Shown here: positions 1 to 23,344 of the stretch, piece by piece
How positions within the stretch are numbered: the stretch's first letter is position 1
Layout of the letters: the number at the start of each line of letters is the position of its first letter
Source: Cristatella mucedo
Taxonomy: Eukaryota; Bryozoa; Phylactolaemata; Cristatellidae
Length of the DNA: 64,000 bases
Reading direction: 5' to 3'
Assembly: GCA_009760855.2 (NCBI GenBank)
Contig: WPIO01000209.1
Coordinates: 186,001-250,000, forward strand
The notes under the pieces: model-generated
What the model was told of the DNA's origin: nothing
Databases searched by the model: none
What the model saw: only the letters and a program-made list of their open reading frames with translations
Translations under genes and position numbers: made by a program

Positions 1-119
1 AGCATCAGTAATAGCTCTGCATTATAGGATTAGTACTGTATGGATTTGGAATCAGTTTTCCACGGTTTACATGATTTCTTATCAGCATGCCTAAAATATC
101 AGACGTCTCTGAGCTGTTG

Positions 120-378
120 TATTTTGACCTTTTAGAGCAATCAGGAGGTCCTGCTTGTCCTCAGTGTTGTTCTCACTGAGCACTTATACATGTCTCGCTA
201 CTTTTAAGCGGCTAATATTTCGACATCCGGCTTCCTGGAATCAATGTGCAACATCATCATCCCTCTTCCTGGTCAGCCCATGAGATAAGCCCATGCTGCT
301 CCGATGATGAAGTTTTGTTGGCTAACCTCAGTTTGCACATTTGACAGTTGGCTCGAGGAAGTGACTGTCGCTATCGAC
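120..378 (+). promoter_or_regulatory. Upstream block of the lectin receptor, shared with copy 2
   Basis: Several stretches before exon 1 recur before the second copy's exon 1 in the same order: an ATCAGGAGG block (about 140; about 28985), TTTCGACA followed by GCTTCC (about 219; about 29066), and CTCTTCCTGGTCAGCC or its near match (about 264; about 29108). This could be promoter or 5' UTR carried along in the duplication. I see no clear TATA box and do not place a transcription start. Confidence 0.4.
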
Positions 379-11164
<10,786 letters not shown>

Positions 11165-11195
11165 CGAAGTTTTGATTATTCATGAATCGGAGACG

Positions 11196-12195
11196 TGCAG
11201 CAGCTTGGATGGCTGCCGCTTGATCAGAAGATAAAAGGCAAAGTTCTTATGCTGACCCACAAGGCTAATCAAGGCTTGGCTTATTCGTATCGGACTAAAC
11301 TGCTGCACTAGATTTATGTATCTCCGTCAGTAACTCCACAAAGTCATAAAGACCATGTGGGTGTTATGCAGGAGAGTTTTGCATAGCACACTCACAGCCT
11401 AAGCGGCTTTCGGTACGCATTCAGTAGCAAAAATACTTCGTCTCACGCAACAAAGAGAAAGTGAGAAGCATAGCAGAGTTAGGAGAGGAGTTGAGGTAGT
11501 GAGTAGCATAGAAGTAGCAGTTCAGGACCGCTGAAAAAGATGTGCCATAGTCGGCAGTTGGAGAGTAGATGTCGTTGCGTAAGAATTGTGGAAGCGAGTT
11601 CCACAGTCTAGGACCTGCACAGCTAAAACTTCTGTCGCGAAATGTCTTTAAGCAGAGGAATGGGACAGCTAATTTATTGTCCACACAGGACCTGAGGGTG
11701 CGAACAGGCTGAAACTGATGTAGCAGTTCAGCTAGGTACGAATGAGCCAAGCCGTGGCGGGCCTTGTGGCTCAGCCTAAGAACTTTGCTCTGTATCCTTT
11801 GCTCAACCGGCAACCATCCTAGCTCCTTCAGCAAAGGTGACACGTGATCAAACCGCTGGGACTTGAAGACCAGCCTTGCAGCCATATTCATAGTCCGCTG
11901 TAGTGGCATAATAGCTTTCTGTGGTAGCCCAGCCAAAAGGGAATTACAATAATCAAGCTGAGACAGAACAAAAGAGCTAGTTAAATTGTTTACATTCCTT
12001 GTGCCCTCATGTCTTGCATGGATAATAAATTAACTGTTCCATTCGTCAGCTAAAAGACCGCAGTTGACGGGTTAAGGCTCTGCAGCTCATAGAATGTGGA
12101 TGTCGCTTCCAGGATTCTTTGCCAATGACAACTACTCTCTGGCTCCCGACTATGAAACATTTTTTCCAGCCGCCCTGAGCAGCTAATTCTAAGCT
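11196..12195 (+). mobile_element. Old LINE A copy (+), split by a nested insertion
   Basis: The left part (11196-11330) encodes the LINE A C-terminal pattern LGWLPLDQKIKGKVL...LTHKA. The right part (about 12005-12195) continues with diverged versions of the next LINE A segments. Between them lies a LINE A fragment in the opposite direction (11331-12000). The sense copy continues across the gap at the expected point, so the antisense piece was inserted later. Confidence 0.65.
11331..12000 (-). mobile_element. LINE A 3' end, 5'-truncated, nested
   Basis: The - strand ORF at 11421-11936 (171 aa) is the C-terminal, post-RT part of the LINE A protein, with LLKELGWLPVEQRI, KARHGLAHSYLAELLHQF and SAGPRLWNSLPQFLRND-type segments. 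The matching region of the near-full copy is 37729-38301. The 3' UTR reaches the CACCCACATGGTCTTTATGAC end near 11345. This piece is intact enough to be younger than its host fragment. Confidence 0.85.
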
Positions 12196-12332
12196 ATGCA
12201 GTACTTAATTTTCTCTCATGACACAGTTATTCCACGCACTTTCTCTACTTTTAGATTAAGTCTGTTGGCCACCGAACGTGTACCAAAAGTCATGATTTAC
12301 AATGAAAAAACATTTATAATACTGCAGTTTAC

Positions 12333-12400
12333 ATGGCGCTCTCGGAGAACTCAACCTCTTTCTAATCACTTTACATTCGCTGCAAATGAAACACCATCGA
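12333..12400 (-). mobile_element. LINE B terminal hairpin fragment
   Basis: About 65 nt match the terminal hairpin and the adjacent TTTACATTCGCTGCAAATG of LINE B, read on the - strand. The (ATT)n tail is missing. Confidence 0.55.
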
Positions 12401-12530
12401 AAGATTCTTCCCAAACTATCCTGGGTAACACCTGCACAGTCTTTGCGGCTTAGCGTAGTAACAGTGGGAGCTACCTAACGTTAAATTAAATTACATTTAC
12501 ATTGCATTACATCACATTAAATTAGGCTTA

Positions 12531-12718
12531 GTGAGCCGTGATGGCACACTAGGTAAGGTGGTTGCTTTCACGACCTCGGTCCCGACGTCGTGGGTTCGAT
12601 TCCTGCGGTGGGCGATTCTTTATCGCCACTGCAAGCGGTGGTGATAGCCGTAAAGGCTCTTCTGTCGCTATATAAAAAAAGGCTGTTTAATCAGCTAGGA
12701 TTTGTTTCCTATAGTGTG
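12531..12718 (+). mobile_element. SINE B copy
   Basis: One of the best-preserved copies. The A-box region is GGCACACTAGGTAAGG and the B box is GGTTCGATTCC. The body contains GGCGATTCTTTATCGCC and GGTGATAGCCGTAAAGGCTC, and the end is AATCAGCTAGGATTTG. Confidence 0.85.
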
Positions 12719-13061
12719 GAGTCCCGATCTGTAATCTAAATTCTATATAGCTTGAATAGGTTTCAGTTACTAGTCAAGTCTGTCATTAAAAGTGCGACTG
12801 CCGAGTGAAACCATTTTTATCTGACTTATATTGGGTCTTTCTGCATTAATTGAATATCCTCAGTTTTTTGTGCAAACAATTTCTTTCCTTATATCAAGCC
12901 TAAGCATCCGAGGTTTTACTCATCCTGTGCAATCGAACATTTTCTAATGTCAATAAATAGTCATTGAGCCGTTCCATTAATTTTAGTTTAATATTTTGGT
13001 GCTGCAGCCTTAATTTCGTGCAAAACTAAAACTTTAGATCTCAATGCTTGGTAAGGTTAGG

Positions 13062-13250
13062 TTAGCCGTAATGGCTCACTAGGTAAGGCGGTTGCTTTTT
13101 ACAGACTCGGCCCCGAGGTCGTGGGTTTGAATCCTGTAGTAGGCGATTCTTCATCGCCAATGCAAGCGGTGGCAATAGCCGTCTAGGCTCTTCTGTCTCT
13201 ATACAAAAAGAGGCTGTTAAATCAGCTAGTATTTATTTATTTATTTAACT
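13062..13250 (+). mobile_element. SINE B copy with (ATTT)n tail
   Basis: The A-box region is GGCTCACTAGGTAAGG and the B box is GGTTTGAATCC. It has the same body as the copy at 12531 and ends in TCAGCTAGT followed by repeated ATTT. The short tandem tail suggests how this SINE terminates and primes integration. Confidence 0.87.
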
Positions 13251-13505
13251 ACAATGACATCCGATCACTTAAGCCTCATCTGTGCTTATGCGTGCTGACA
13301 CTGTGCATGCTGCCACTAACCACATTTGCATGCTGACCCTATGCATGTCACCCCTAACCATATTATTCATCTCGTTTGTTTTTCAAGCATGATTTTACTT
13401 ACCATTCAATTGCATTTCCCTTTACAGCAAATGTAAAGCGCCTAGAGAGAGATTGTGTTCTCTGAGGGCGCTTTATCAAGTGAATAATTATTATTATTAT
13501 TATTA
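13251..13505 (+). mobile_element. LINE B 3' UTR and tail, well preserved
   Basis: It contains the LINE B 3' UTR, the hairpin (GCGCCTAGAGAGAGATT to GGGCGCTTTATC) and an (ATT)n run at 13483-13505. It is very similar to 53250-53490, including CATCTCGTT and TTTTTCAAGCATGATTTTAC, so the two belong to one subfamily. Confidence 0.88.
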
Positions 13506-15787
13506 TCTACTGACAATGATGGCCCAGTCGGCTTTCAAACGGGGTATTCAAGCATGTCTTTGTACCACTGCAACTTTGGCAGAGACTTATGAATGATTAA
13601 ATGAACGTTACTAGTCAGATGCAGTAAAGTGGTACTTCTATGAGCGCCATTAGGTTTTCGGCAGTATGTAGGCATTAGACCGACGGTCCGATTACTCAAA
13701 GACCGGCATGGACCTTTACTTAGCTTCATTCGAAGGCCTTGGAAATTCAGCTGACATCGTTGCTGCGATTATGTACGGCCTGTCCTTGATACTGCTTTTC
13801 CAAAAGGATACAATTAGGATGACGTGTGAAATTAAAAATATTCAATACCTAAATTGAATCATTATTTAAATAATCAATCAAATGCAATGTATATCCTCCC
13901 TATCAACCACTCTGCCTTACAATCTAGGTTCCTTAATAGAATTGTCGTGAGTGACGGGCTGTTGTTAATTCCCGCCGACATTAGGATTCAATTGGTTACT
14001 CAAATAATTTTAAGGTCCTTAAATAGTCCATTGACTGGATAACTGTAGGTTTGGTGAAATACGTTAATCGTGCTACACGGATAGGGGTATATGTTATAGA
14101 TTTCTCGATCGCACATGAATATCAACCGCATGGACCTTGCTGTGTGCCTGCCGACAATATATAATAATGGCTCAATTTAGTTCACTGTTACTATTTTAAG
14201 TGCAGGGGCAGCTTTGAGTTCGTCCGTTGATGCTAAATAGAAAGTCTTAGCCAAGTGACATTTGAAATTCTGTCCATGATGCAGTTATTTTCTGTCAGTA
14301 CCAAGACTAAACAAAAGGCCTCAATGCACCGATTTATGCAGTAAACTCAATTTACGATTGTCTTTAGGGCATGTTGCAATAAATATTGTCTTCGACAATG
14401 AAACAGATTCCCGTCTAATAACATAGAATTTAAAATAATCAATATTTTAAAACACCTCTTTAACAGTTCAAAGATTGACGGAATAGTTACCAGATAAAAA
14501 TAATTTCTCAATATCTACTGCATGAAACCTAAAAAAGCCAGGCCTTCTTTTTGCCTCACAAAATTAAAGTCCTCCTAGCCTGAATAAACGAAAGTGAATC
14601 ATGTCTTAGCCAATTCTGAGCACACTATAGACTTTTATACCTTTAAAAAATGAAAAAGTGTACGTCGTGGTGCGTCCAAAAATGACAGGGACTATATCGA
14701 GTTTTACGTTTCATCCTATGGTCTACCTTAATAGATTCTCCTAGGTTTCTTTGTACGGAGAGGCTAGCTTGTGTAAGTCTTGTAAGCAAGATCGTGTTGT
14801 CGTAAGCCCCATTGAGATATACCATATTATCTCTGGTCGTCATTAGGGGAAACATTGTCTTTTGCCATACATCAGGTGTATAAGCTTATCAAAACTATGG
14901 CGTTTCTAATAAATCTTTTAAATCAGCCACTTCTCTCTTTGTAAGACATTGGATTTACAGTTCAGAGAGAAATTACGCCGACTGTACCTTTGTTCTTAGC
15001 GATAAAAGATACTGTAAAATGTTTTCGATAAACAGCTTAGAGAACATCTTGAGAGAAATGCCATTTCACAACAAAATCAGTCAGGACTTGTGCTAGGTCG
15101 AGTCTTCTGGCTCATTTTAACAATTTTATGTATAGACATATCACGCTTGAGCTAATGAGGACAACCATAGGTCTGAAAGAAGAGCCATTGGAGTCATTCA
15201 CAAAAATCCTCATAACTTCTCCGATTGAGTGCAATTCATGTGGAAAGGTTTTGAGGTATATCTTTTGATCACCATTCAACTCTGGAGCTACGTAAGTGGA
15301 GTTCTCAATCAACGGCTGTTGTCCACTTTACTCAGCCAATGATAAGTCATTTGGGCTTCTGGGATAGAATATGTCTTCTCAACTGACACTGCCAGACGTA
15401 TTTCGTATTTTAACCACGCGAGTTGGTCACATCAACTAATTTTCTCAATGCTTTCTAAGTTGATCCTGGATTTGGGAATATTCCTTATACTAAATTTCAT
15501 TAAACTGAACTTGTACCCACAAGACGCCAACAGCCTGCATAACAACCATACTGTATCTTCTACTTGGAGATCCTGTAGTGGGAAAATAACCAAGTGATCG
15601 GATTATAGAGGATATCATCGATTGAAATATAAATTTTCAAAGGTTATTTGGGAAGACGCCATCTTCTACTAACCACCGAGTTTAATATAAAAGATTTGAA
15701 ACTTTCTAAAATGGTCGGAAACATCAAGTAATCTAATATATCCTTGGATCTATCTAGTCTGGTCTATTGGGGCTCCGTAATGGCTCC
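13506..15787. other. No recognised feature
   Basis: About 2.3 kb. Short ORFs on both strands (for example 14643-14855 and 15112-15312 on -) show no family motif. I could not tie this stretch to any of the repeat families. Confidence 0.5.
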
Positions 15788-16480
15788 AGAGAAAAGGTGC
15801 ATAGCCTCTGTATCTGCATACGAATATGGCTGCAAGGGTAGCCGATGAATCTCAGAAGTGCGGTACTATTCCACTCATTCTGTCATGGCTTCCTATCGAC
15901 TGTGGAATTAATTTCACAATGTTTAAGCAACGACAATGACTCTCCTTCTTCCGACAATGCCACGTACTTTCCAGCAGTCCCGACCTGCTATTTCTATGCT
16001 ACTTAGTACCTCAACTGCTGTTCTGACTGTTTCGCGTCTCACTTTCTCATTGTTTGCGTGAGGGGAATTATGTTATCTACCGAATGGATACCTAAAGCCA
16101 CTTAGGCTGTGAATGCACTGCCAAAAACTCTCCTACATAACACCCACATATTCTCTGTGGCTTTACTAAGTTACAGATGGAAACACCTACAAGAGATGCA
16201 GAAGAAAGTTGTGTTGTTTCGTCTTAATCTGACTGTCTACAAAACTTACTGAACAGCACCTCTGGTTTCGGCCCCCTCCCTTTCTAAGGTTCTCTTGGGG
16301 AAATAAATAGGCAGCTCCACTCTGAGTTTGAGAGGCATTCGGGAACAGAAGCCTTTGCTCTGCAGATGTAAGAGCCTGGAACTCGCTCCTGCAATTCTTA
16401 CGAAGTGATATTTGCTGTCTTACTACAAGCTTTCTCATATTCCATCGGCCGGTCTGAGCTGCTAAATACAATATGCACAC
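15788..16480 (+). mobile_element. LINE A 3' fragments, degraded
   Basis: The first part (15788-16180) contains degraded LINE A C-terminal coding sequence and its 3' UTR, including CCTACATAACACCCACAT. A second LINE A-like piece follows at about 16255-16470 and matches the segment around WNSLPQFLRND with frame breaks. The - strand ORF at 16187-16480 is a shadow. Confidence 0.6.
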
Positions 16481-16749
16481 TTCTTAAACAGACCCTGATG
16501 ACTTAATTATGCTTCAGACTTTATCTTCGCCGGGCGGTATAAGTTATTTTGACTACCATATACACAACTAAATTAGCAAATATATTGGAAAGGCAAAAGC
16601 AAACTCCGTGGCTTAATTTTTGCTCGACGTTATCTTGCCATACAGGATTTACCGATGGAAGTATATTTCATGATAAGTTGCATATATCTCTTGCATGCAT
16701 GATGCCATGAATCTTACTAAATCTTGACTTATAACTGTCTAGCACTCTG

Positions 16750-16815
16750 CTGCAAGTTCTTGGAAGAGAACTGCTTTTCTATGGGCGCTATACAAAAGAA
16801 ATTCATTATTATTGC
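16750..16815 (+). mobile_element. SINE A or LINE B hairpin tail remnant
   Basis: The fragment GGGCGCTATACAAAAGAAATTCATTATTATTG matches the end of SINE A and LINE B tails. The head is not recognisable. Confidence 0.4.
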
Positions 16816-17039
16816 AGCAAAATTCACTTAATAAAGTGAGCTGTTGTATTCATGTCTCAATTACGCCGGGAAATAGTGACTGTACGTTATATTTTTTAAT
16901 TAAGGCATTTGAAGTACTCCTTAACAAAAATACAATTGATTTTTATAGGTGCATCAGATAAGTTAGCTTTGTGAATTCGTGATGGTTGACACTGGTTAGG
17001 TTATGAATTTCTACCTCTAGCGTACGAGAGAGATGAATT

Positions 17040-17041
17040 GT

Positions 17042-17097
<56 letters not shown>

Positions 17098-17128
17098 TGG
17101 AGAGAGAGAGAGAGAGAGAGAGAAAGAT
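17040..17128 (+). repeat. (GA)n microsatellite
   Basis: About 88 nt of GA repeat interrupted once by ATGTGG. The - strand ORF through it encodes a Ser-Leu run and is an artefact. Confidence 0.95.
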
Positions 17129-18804
17129 AGATTGGCTTCAAATCTGGCAAGCGATTGGCTTCTGAGCGGTTGCTACACATATTCTGAAAATGAAGAATAA
17201 CATATCTGGAAAAACAGACTACTTGAGAATAGCAATAGCAAACCAAATTATAATGTGCACCGAATAAATAGTTATAACAAAATGTGATTCGGAAGCATTT
17301 TTTAAATTTCGTCATATCTGTAGATTTAATTTTTCGCTAGAAAATGAAAGCTCTTCTTTGGGAACGTAGAGAAGTAAAATGTTCAACTGATTTTACGCTT
17401 GCTTTAGAACTAAAGCCGCACAAATGTAGCCAAATATAAAGTAATGAGACCAAACTAAAATTGGAAATTACCAGAAGCGAAGTACGTGAATTAGGCAACA
17501 TGTAAGGTTTCAGGGCGCTTCAGAAATAAAGAAATTGCACAGGTAATAACCAGCCCTGATTTAAAAACGGTCAGTGTATGGCTTTCGTGTAAGTTAAAGC
17601 AAATCGGGAATGTTTCAAGGTCTTTTGGGAGCTCCAAATTCAATGCAAACGAATGGACGACCTTGCATCTAAATGATTTGTTTCCGGTGATAGGCAATTG
17701 TTTACGATCACATTTTAAGTGTAGCAGTAAAGATGGAATGACACGATGCACGGTATTTGGAAGTACAATTCAGTGGCATAACTAGGAGTTGATCAGTAGC
17801 ATGAGTACAGCGAGTGAGGAAGGATAGGTGATTAGTGGCATTTGGTGGCCGAAGAATGTTCTTGCCATACGCGTCTAGTTAGTAACAGGGGCACGCCAAA
17901 ACTGCACGGCAGAAAGACCTGTGAGAAAAGCACGATTCCTTGAAAATATTCGCAACGGTTAATTAGCTAAGGAAATATTCAGTAGTAATGCTTGAGTTAT
18001 GGAATTCGTAAGTGCAATAATCTTTAAGTGGTATGTTTAGATAGAAAAAAAAATAAAGTGTCCTATGCTGTTAGTAAGGTGTTTTTATGTATAAAAACTA
18101 TTCAGTCTGCTAATTTAATTGAAATGTTAAATTTCATCAACGTTTTAAGCAGAATGAGTCCAGTAAAGTCAAATTAACACAATAACATTCCGCAATGTGA
18201 TCTACTATCTTTAGATTGGTGCATCAAAAAGCCTGAAGTCATTTTATATTAGGTGACAAATACAAAACAACTAATTGAAAGTATTCACAATTCAATGTTT
18301 CAATAAGTATTTTGGTTTTTGTTTTCACGTTGATCATAATTTTTTCGAGGCTGTGATACCATCACATCCAGTGAGAAGTAGCAGAGTTCAAAATGAGATT
18401 CGGATGGGAGAAACTAGGGTTTTGAAATTTACTTGTTGATACAGGTTGTTTACAGCAAAAAATAACCACTATGATTTCTTTTAAGTTATGCCAAATAGCG
18501 AGGCGATAATCCAAGCTCCAGAGTTTCTGATAGCTTTCAGGTTCCCTAACTTGAGGGGGCTTTCCGAAAAAGGCATTCAAAATAGCTTACATAGGACGAC
18601 TTAACTGACTTAGGAAGCCTTCAATTTGAGTGCCTAATGAGTAATGCAACTGCGGACTATTGTCTGAAGATGAATGAACCACCACTTTTTAGTAAACTTA
18701 GACTTGAGTGCATAGATTCACAATTACTCTAAGCACATTTAGTGGTCGAGACCATGTAAAATACAGTAAATGAAAATGTTCTCGCATGTAGGTAATAATA
18801 GTAA
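17129..18804. other. No recognised feature
   Basis: AT-rich, with stops in all frames and no motif that I recognise. Confidence 0.5.
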
Positions 18805-18885
18805 AAATGCACTTGAAAAAGCGCCCTCAGAGAACTCAATCTTTTTCTAGGCGCTTTACATTAGTTGCAACTGGCTTTCAAGCGA
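18805..18885 (-). mobile_element. LINE B terminal hairpin fragment
   Basis: It contains TGCACTTGAAAAAGCGCCCT, the hairpin and GGCGCTTTACATTAGTTGCA, all read on - as the LINE B 3' end. Only the last 80 nt of the element are present. Confidence 0.75.
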
Positions 18886-20150
18886 ATCACAAGTAGACCT
18901 ACTGTCAAAGACTAAATAAAAAAGGGAGCAACCTTTTGGTAATAAAGCACGGGAAATTACTATATAATGCATTTAACTACGATTTATTTCCCTAAATTAT
19001 GAACAACAATCTGAAATATATTTGAATTAAAATAGCAATATCCATGTAATGCAGAATTGTCTTCATAGCTGCAATTTAAAATATGCACTGTTGAATTTAG
19101 GACCACAGAATACAAATGACAAAATATGCAGTTACATGAAGTAATCAATACTCGATGCCACTCCACTCAAGATCCTTGGCATAAAAAAAAACCAGAATAA
19201 AAAAGGACTTCACAAATATTTGCAGATATTACTTTAATACTCAGGGAACACTGCAATGAGCGAATGAAATTCAAGTTGTTATGTTAATAGTGCCTATCTA
19301 GTTTTCAAGTTGTAATGTTAATACTGCCTATCTCTGCCTATCTAGTTTTCGTTAACTGCTTAGACTTGCGGATCGAGCATAAATTTTACCTACTCATATT
19401 TTTTCTGGATTTCTATGCATTATCACATAATAACTTATTGAATCATTTTGATCGCATTAATAAAACCAGTTTAATTGGCATCTATTATAAAATATGCAAG
19501 AGCTCACTGCCTAGGTACACGTTTCGCTGAGTCCTAGCTGACGTAACTGTACCATCTTGCTGAGCGACATAATGATACCATCTTACCGTCTTACGAAAAC
19601 ATGCCATATGGCCACGAGATAGATGGGGGACTTTCTCTCTTTAATCAGTTGAGATTAAAGTCTCCGAGTGACTGGTGTAGGAAACACTTTCGCGAAATTG
19701 CCAGTCACTGTTAAGTCCAATTTTGCATTATAGCTACCAATACTGTAGAGATTATGGCTTGGAAGGCCTATGCTTGAAATGATGGCTTGGAAGACCCGTG
19801 CTTAAATAAAATATATTTTTCAGGACAAGACGTGATGAAATAACTTCAACCCTCAAAAGAAAATTCAAAGACTACGCATCTAAAGCCCACACGAAACCAA
19901 GATGACGGAACTACTACTGCTTGAACATTGTTTTTTTCTTTTTAAATTAGTTAGCGTTGGCGTTGCAAAATGCAACTGCCATGTCACTTGAACCATTCTT
20001 TTCTCATTGCTGTCAATAGAGTTTAGCAGCTCTCATTAAAATATTATTATTGCCTTCTATTTTTAATTTATTGATTGGTACAATAAGCAACATGCTGCTT
20101 TACTTGAGGTATGAAATATTGATGCAATAAAACCAAGTGTAATCTTAGTA
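18886..20150. other. No recognised feature except a local duplication
   Basis: AT-rich sequence. A short imperfect tandem duplication of TTCAAGTTGTTATGTTAATA and the following bases lies at about 19271-19350. Nothing coding is evident. Confidence 0.5.
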
Positions 20151-20464
20151 GTGATGAATAAAATCAATTTGAGTCACTCAAGTTCAGCTGCAGGAGGGTG
20201 CGGCTTAAGTAGCCCTGCTAAATTAATCAAACTGAAGGTTCTGAATAAAAAACTATCTCAGAACTTGAGTGTGTTGGCTGAGGTCCCCGGGCCAAGTCAA
20301 ATCAAAGTGACCAATCACGAGAGGCATTGCTCGCCATGCCTCTGTGGAGCAGATATAATATGGCTTCCGATAAACGTGCCCTGTTTATCAGCAAGGCCTC
20401 TCATCATTACACGGTGGCAGAGGTGAAGGTATAGAGTAAAGCCCTGAATATCAACGAAGCTCAA

Positions 20465-20908
20465 AAGTTGGCTAAGTGTAAAACTCTAACGGAATTTCGA
20501 CTGACAAGCTTGCGTTATAGATCACCTGGAGAAATCGTTTTGCCATTGTGTGTCGGCAACGAAGCTGACTGAGGACAAACAGGACATAAAGATAAGTACA
20601 CATTTGTACGCCTTGGGGGCTCAAGCTGAAGCGACAGTGGAAACCTTTAACTATGAGGCCGACCAAGCAAAGACGTAGGATGTTATCTCGGCCAAATTTG
20701 ATGATTACTTTATACAGTGAACGAATGTGATCCACCACCAACAAACGTTTAACCACAGCTGTCAGCATCCTGGTGAGTCCACAAAAGCATTTAGAGGCAC
20801 AACATGTAATTTAGCTTTTCGCTGTGAATACGGCACGATGAAAGATGAGTGGACCAGAGATCGCCTGGTTGTGGGCTTATCCGACCTAAAACTTTCTGAA
20901 GCCATTTA
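20465..20908 (+). pseudogene. gag: Gypsy Gag remnant
   Basis: The recognisable Ty3/gypsy Gag pattern includes IQVSTLLYALG in a broken frame, then FDDYF, RTNVIHHQQTFN, GESTKAF, CEYGTMKDE and RDRLVVGLSDLKLSE. Gag forms the virus-like particle. The last third (20727-20908) is open; upstream there are stops. A zinc knuckle further downstream was not clearly found. Confidence 0.75.
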
Positions 20909-21379
20909 ACTAGTCCCTTACGTTACATTAACTGTGGCGGTGCAGACGGCTTTGTCAAACAGAATCAGAAAAATGAATATTGAGTGGGAAGCACTCAGTT
21001 TCAGATGTCTGATTCGGCGGCGTCAATGCACTAAATTTCCTGAGTGCTCCGTCTTAGAGGGTAGCAGCCCGTAAGGTAGTATGGACCGTAGGAGAATTCT
21101 GCTTTCCAATGACTCAGAAGAAGCTAGCAGCTGCAGCAACTGTGACTCAGCTGAAACTCCTGCGTGCTAGACGGAAGGCAACCACCATTGCAGCATCTGC
21201 AGGATGCTGGTGACTTCCCGAAGCTGCGTTGCAAATCACACATGAAGCGTGATGCTAAAGTAAGAGAGGCTGTGGCTGAATCTGATCTTTATAATTAAAC
21301 CTCGGAAGCCTCGAAAGAGCCTGCAGTGGTGAGGTTTCAGTTGGTAAAAGCATCATGATCCTTCAAAATTGGTTTATAC

Positions 21380-21744
21380 AGGTATCGAGTGACCACTACG
21401 TTTGGAATAGATAGTGGCACTGAAGTCACCGTCATTATGGAAATAGTAGGCTTCACTACTATGACCACATTGTCTCATATTTACAGCCGCGAAACTACAA
21501 AGTATCGGCAACAATCTGCCATGTAAGGGTGCCTTCAAAGCAACATCACAATCGGAAACGAACGATGTATCTACTGCCAGTGAATACAGTCTATGGTGCA
21601 AGAAATAATCTCCTCAGCCAAAAGGATTCTTTATGCATGCGACTGATCGATCTCAACTTAGACGAGACTATTCTTCAAGATCCGGCACTAGGAAAAATTG
21701 ATTATTGCGATGCAAGCTGGAAAAGCCCGTCTCAAACCCAATTC
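21380..21744 (+). pseudogene. Gypsy protease remnant
   Basis: FGIDSGTEVTVI, beginning near 21396, matches the DSGA/DTGA-type active-site motif of retroviral-like aspartic proteases. The downstream IYVLPVNTVYGARNNLLS-type stretch fits the protease C-terminal region, where gypsy elements have a NLLG motif. A LINE B insertion follows directly. Confidence 0.6.
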
Positions 21745-23205
21745 GGAATAATAATAATAGTAATAATAATAATATTAATGCACTTGACAAAGCGCCCTCA
21801 GAAAATAAAATCTTTTTATAGGCACTTTACATTTGCTGTAAATGAAAATGCAATTTAATGATGAGCAATATAATGCTCGATAAACAATATGAATAACATG
21901 GTTATGGTTTACGTGCATCGGGTCAGCATGCCAATGTGGTTAGTAGCAGCTGGCTTAGTGTCAGCACACATAAGGCCATGAAGGACGAATCACGGTGACC
22001 CGCTGCATGCTATACTAAATAGGTATTTTTTAAGCTCTTTTTAAATGTGGTCAAATAAGGGGATGTTCTGAAGCAAGTCGGGAGTGAGTTTCAGGCTCTG
22101 GGAACATACAAACTAAATGCACGTCTCCAAAGGACTTGAAGTTTGTACGAGGTATTAGCAAACTGTTGGATTCCGATAAAGCAGGAGGTATATTGCTGGG
22201 CCTGGTGAGGAAGTAGATCTGAGAGATAGGCTGGAACCAAATAATTAAGTGACCTAAACGTGAGCGACAAAAGAACCTTGAAGTCGATCCGCATCACGAT
22301 TGGTAGCCAGTGCAGATCGGTGAGAAGTGGTGTGATGTGGCAAAGCGAGGCTTACGATAGACAAGCCTAGCTGCAGAGTTTTACCACAGCTGTAATCGCA
22401 TGATTGCACATGCCGGTAGGCCAGCAAGCAGTGAGTTATCGAAGTTAAAAGGGCATGTCATAAATGCAAGGACCCACTTGGACGTGGTATCCTCAACTAA
22501 GCAAGCGCAAATTTTAGCTATGCTATGAAGCTGAAAGTAATCATAATTGATTGTAGAGCTGATTTGGTCATCTAACGAGAGGTAACTTTGGAATATGGCA
22601 CCAGATTTTGAGCTGATTGAACAGAAAATATGCTGGCAGAGCCAATTTTGAGCTTCACCCTTTCCACTTTCTGGATCACACTTGGTTTGCCCATAGCTAG
22701 TGAGCTAGTTTTATCATCGTTTAGTTTTGGAAAATTTGCTGCCATCCATGAACGAATTTCGTCAATGATGCAGCAAGTGAGTTGAGAGAATTTGAGGTGC
22801 TCTAAGGTTGGGATGGATCAAACCAAAGGTACAATCGAGTGTCATCCGCATAGAAGTGAAAGCCTAGATTGTCCTTAGCAATCACATCAGCAAGAGTTAG
22901 AATATAAGCCGTGAAAAGAACCGGGCATAGCAAGTTGCCAAGAGGTACCCTATATTTAAGAAGTACCTTGGATGATCTTTTTGTATTCATTTCACTACTT
23001 GGAGTTTCCCATTGAGATGGAACCCGAACCATGGCAGAGGTGTGCCAGTGATGCCAAGGCGAGATGAGAGGGGCTGCAGAAGAACTTAGTGATCGCAGCA
23101 TCAAAAGCTCCCAAAAGATCGAGAAAAACGGGCAGATACACTCAACCTTTGTCTTCATTCGTAAGTAGGTCGTTGTACACCATATGCAATGCTGACGCAC
23201 AGCTT
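21745..23205 (-). mobile_element. LINE B copy inserted in the gypsy element
   Basis: On - it starts within the RT domain and runs to the 3' hairpin and an (ATT)n-like tail at 21745-21780. The ORF at 22802-23212 has the RT core, with LGNLLCPVLFTAYILTLADVIA and a FYADDTRLYLWF catalytic-loop version. The C-terminal ORF is at 22091-22297. The gypsy sequence resumes after it, so LINE B came later. Confidence 0.83.
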
Positions 23206-23344
23206 GTTTCATGCTCAGATCATCGATGTCTCTGGGAAAGGGTTAACTACTTTGAGTCCAGTCGAACGTAAGCATAGAAAAGTATCAGAGCTAACCAAGT
23301 AGTGTTCTTTTAATCTTCCTGGTACAGAAGGAAAGCAGCAAAGT

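Noticed and set aside
304-378. Earlier start at ATG 304 for the lectin receptor
   Set aside because: It would bury the hydrophobic core behind 25 extra residues, whereas ATG 379 gives a normal signal peptide and aligns with the copy 2 start.
12531-12620. Possible tRNA gene in the SINE B head
   Set aside because: A well-formed B box is present, but the unit is dispersed with a fixed 3' body and no acceptor stem pairing was seen.
14643-15312. Short - strand ORFs that might be a transposon polymerase
   Set aside because: No catalytic motif or continuous frame could be found.
16187-16480. 97-aa ORF on -
   Set aside because: The + strand reading of this stretch matches LINE A C-terminal coding sequence with frame breaks.
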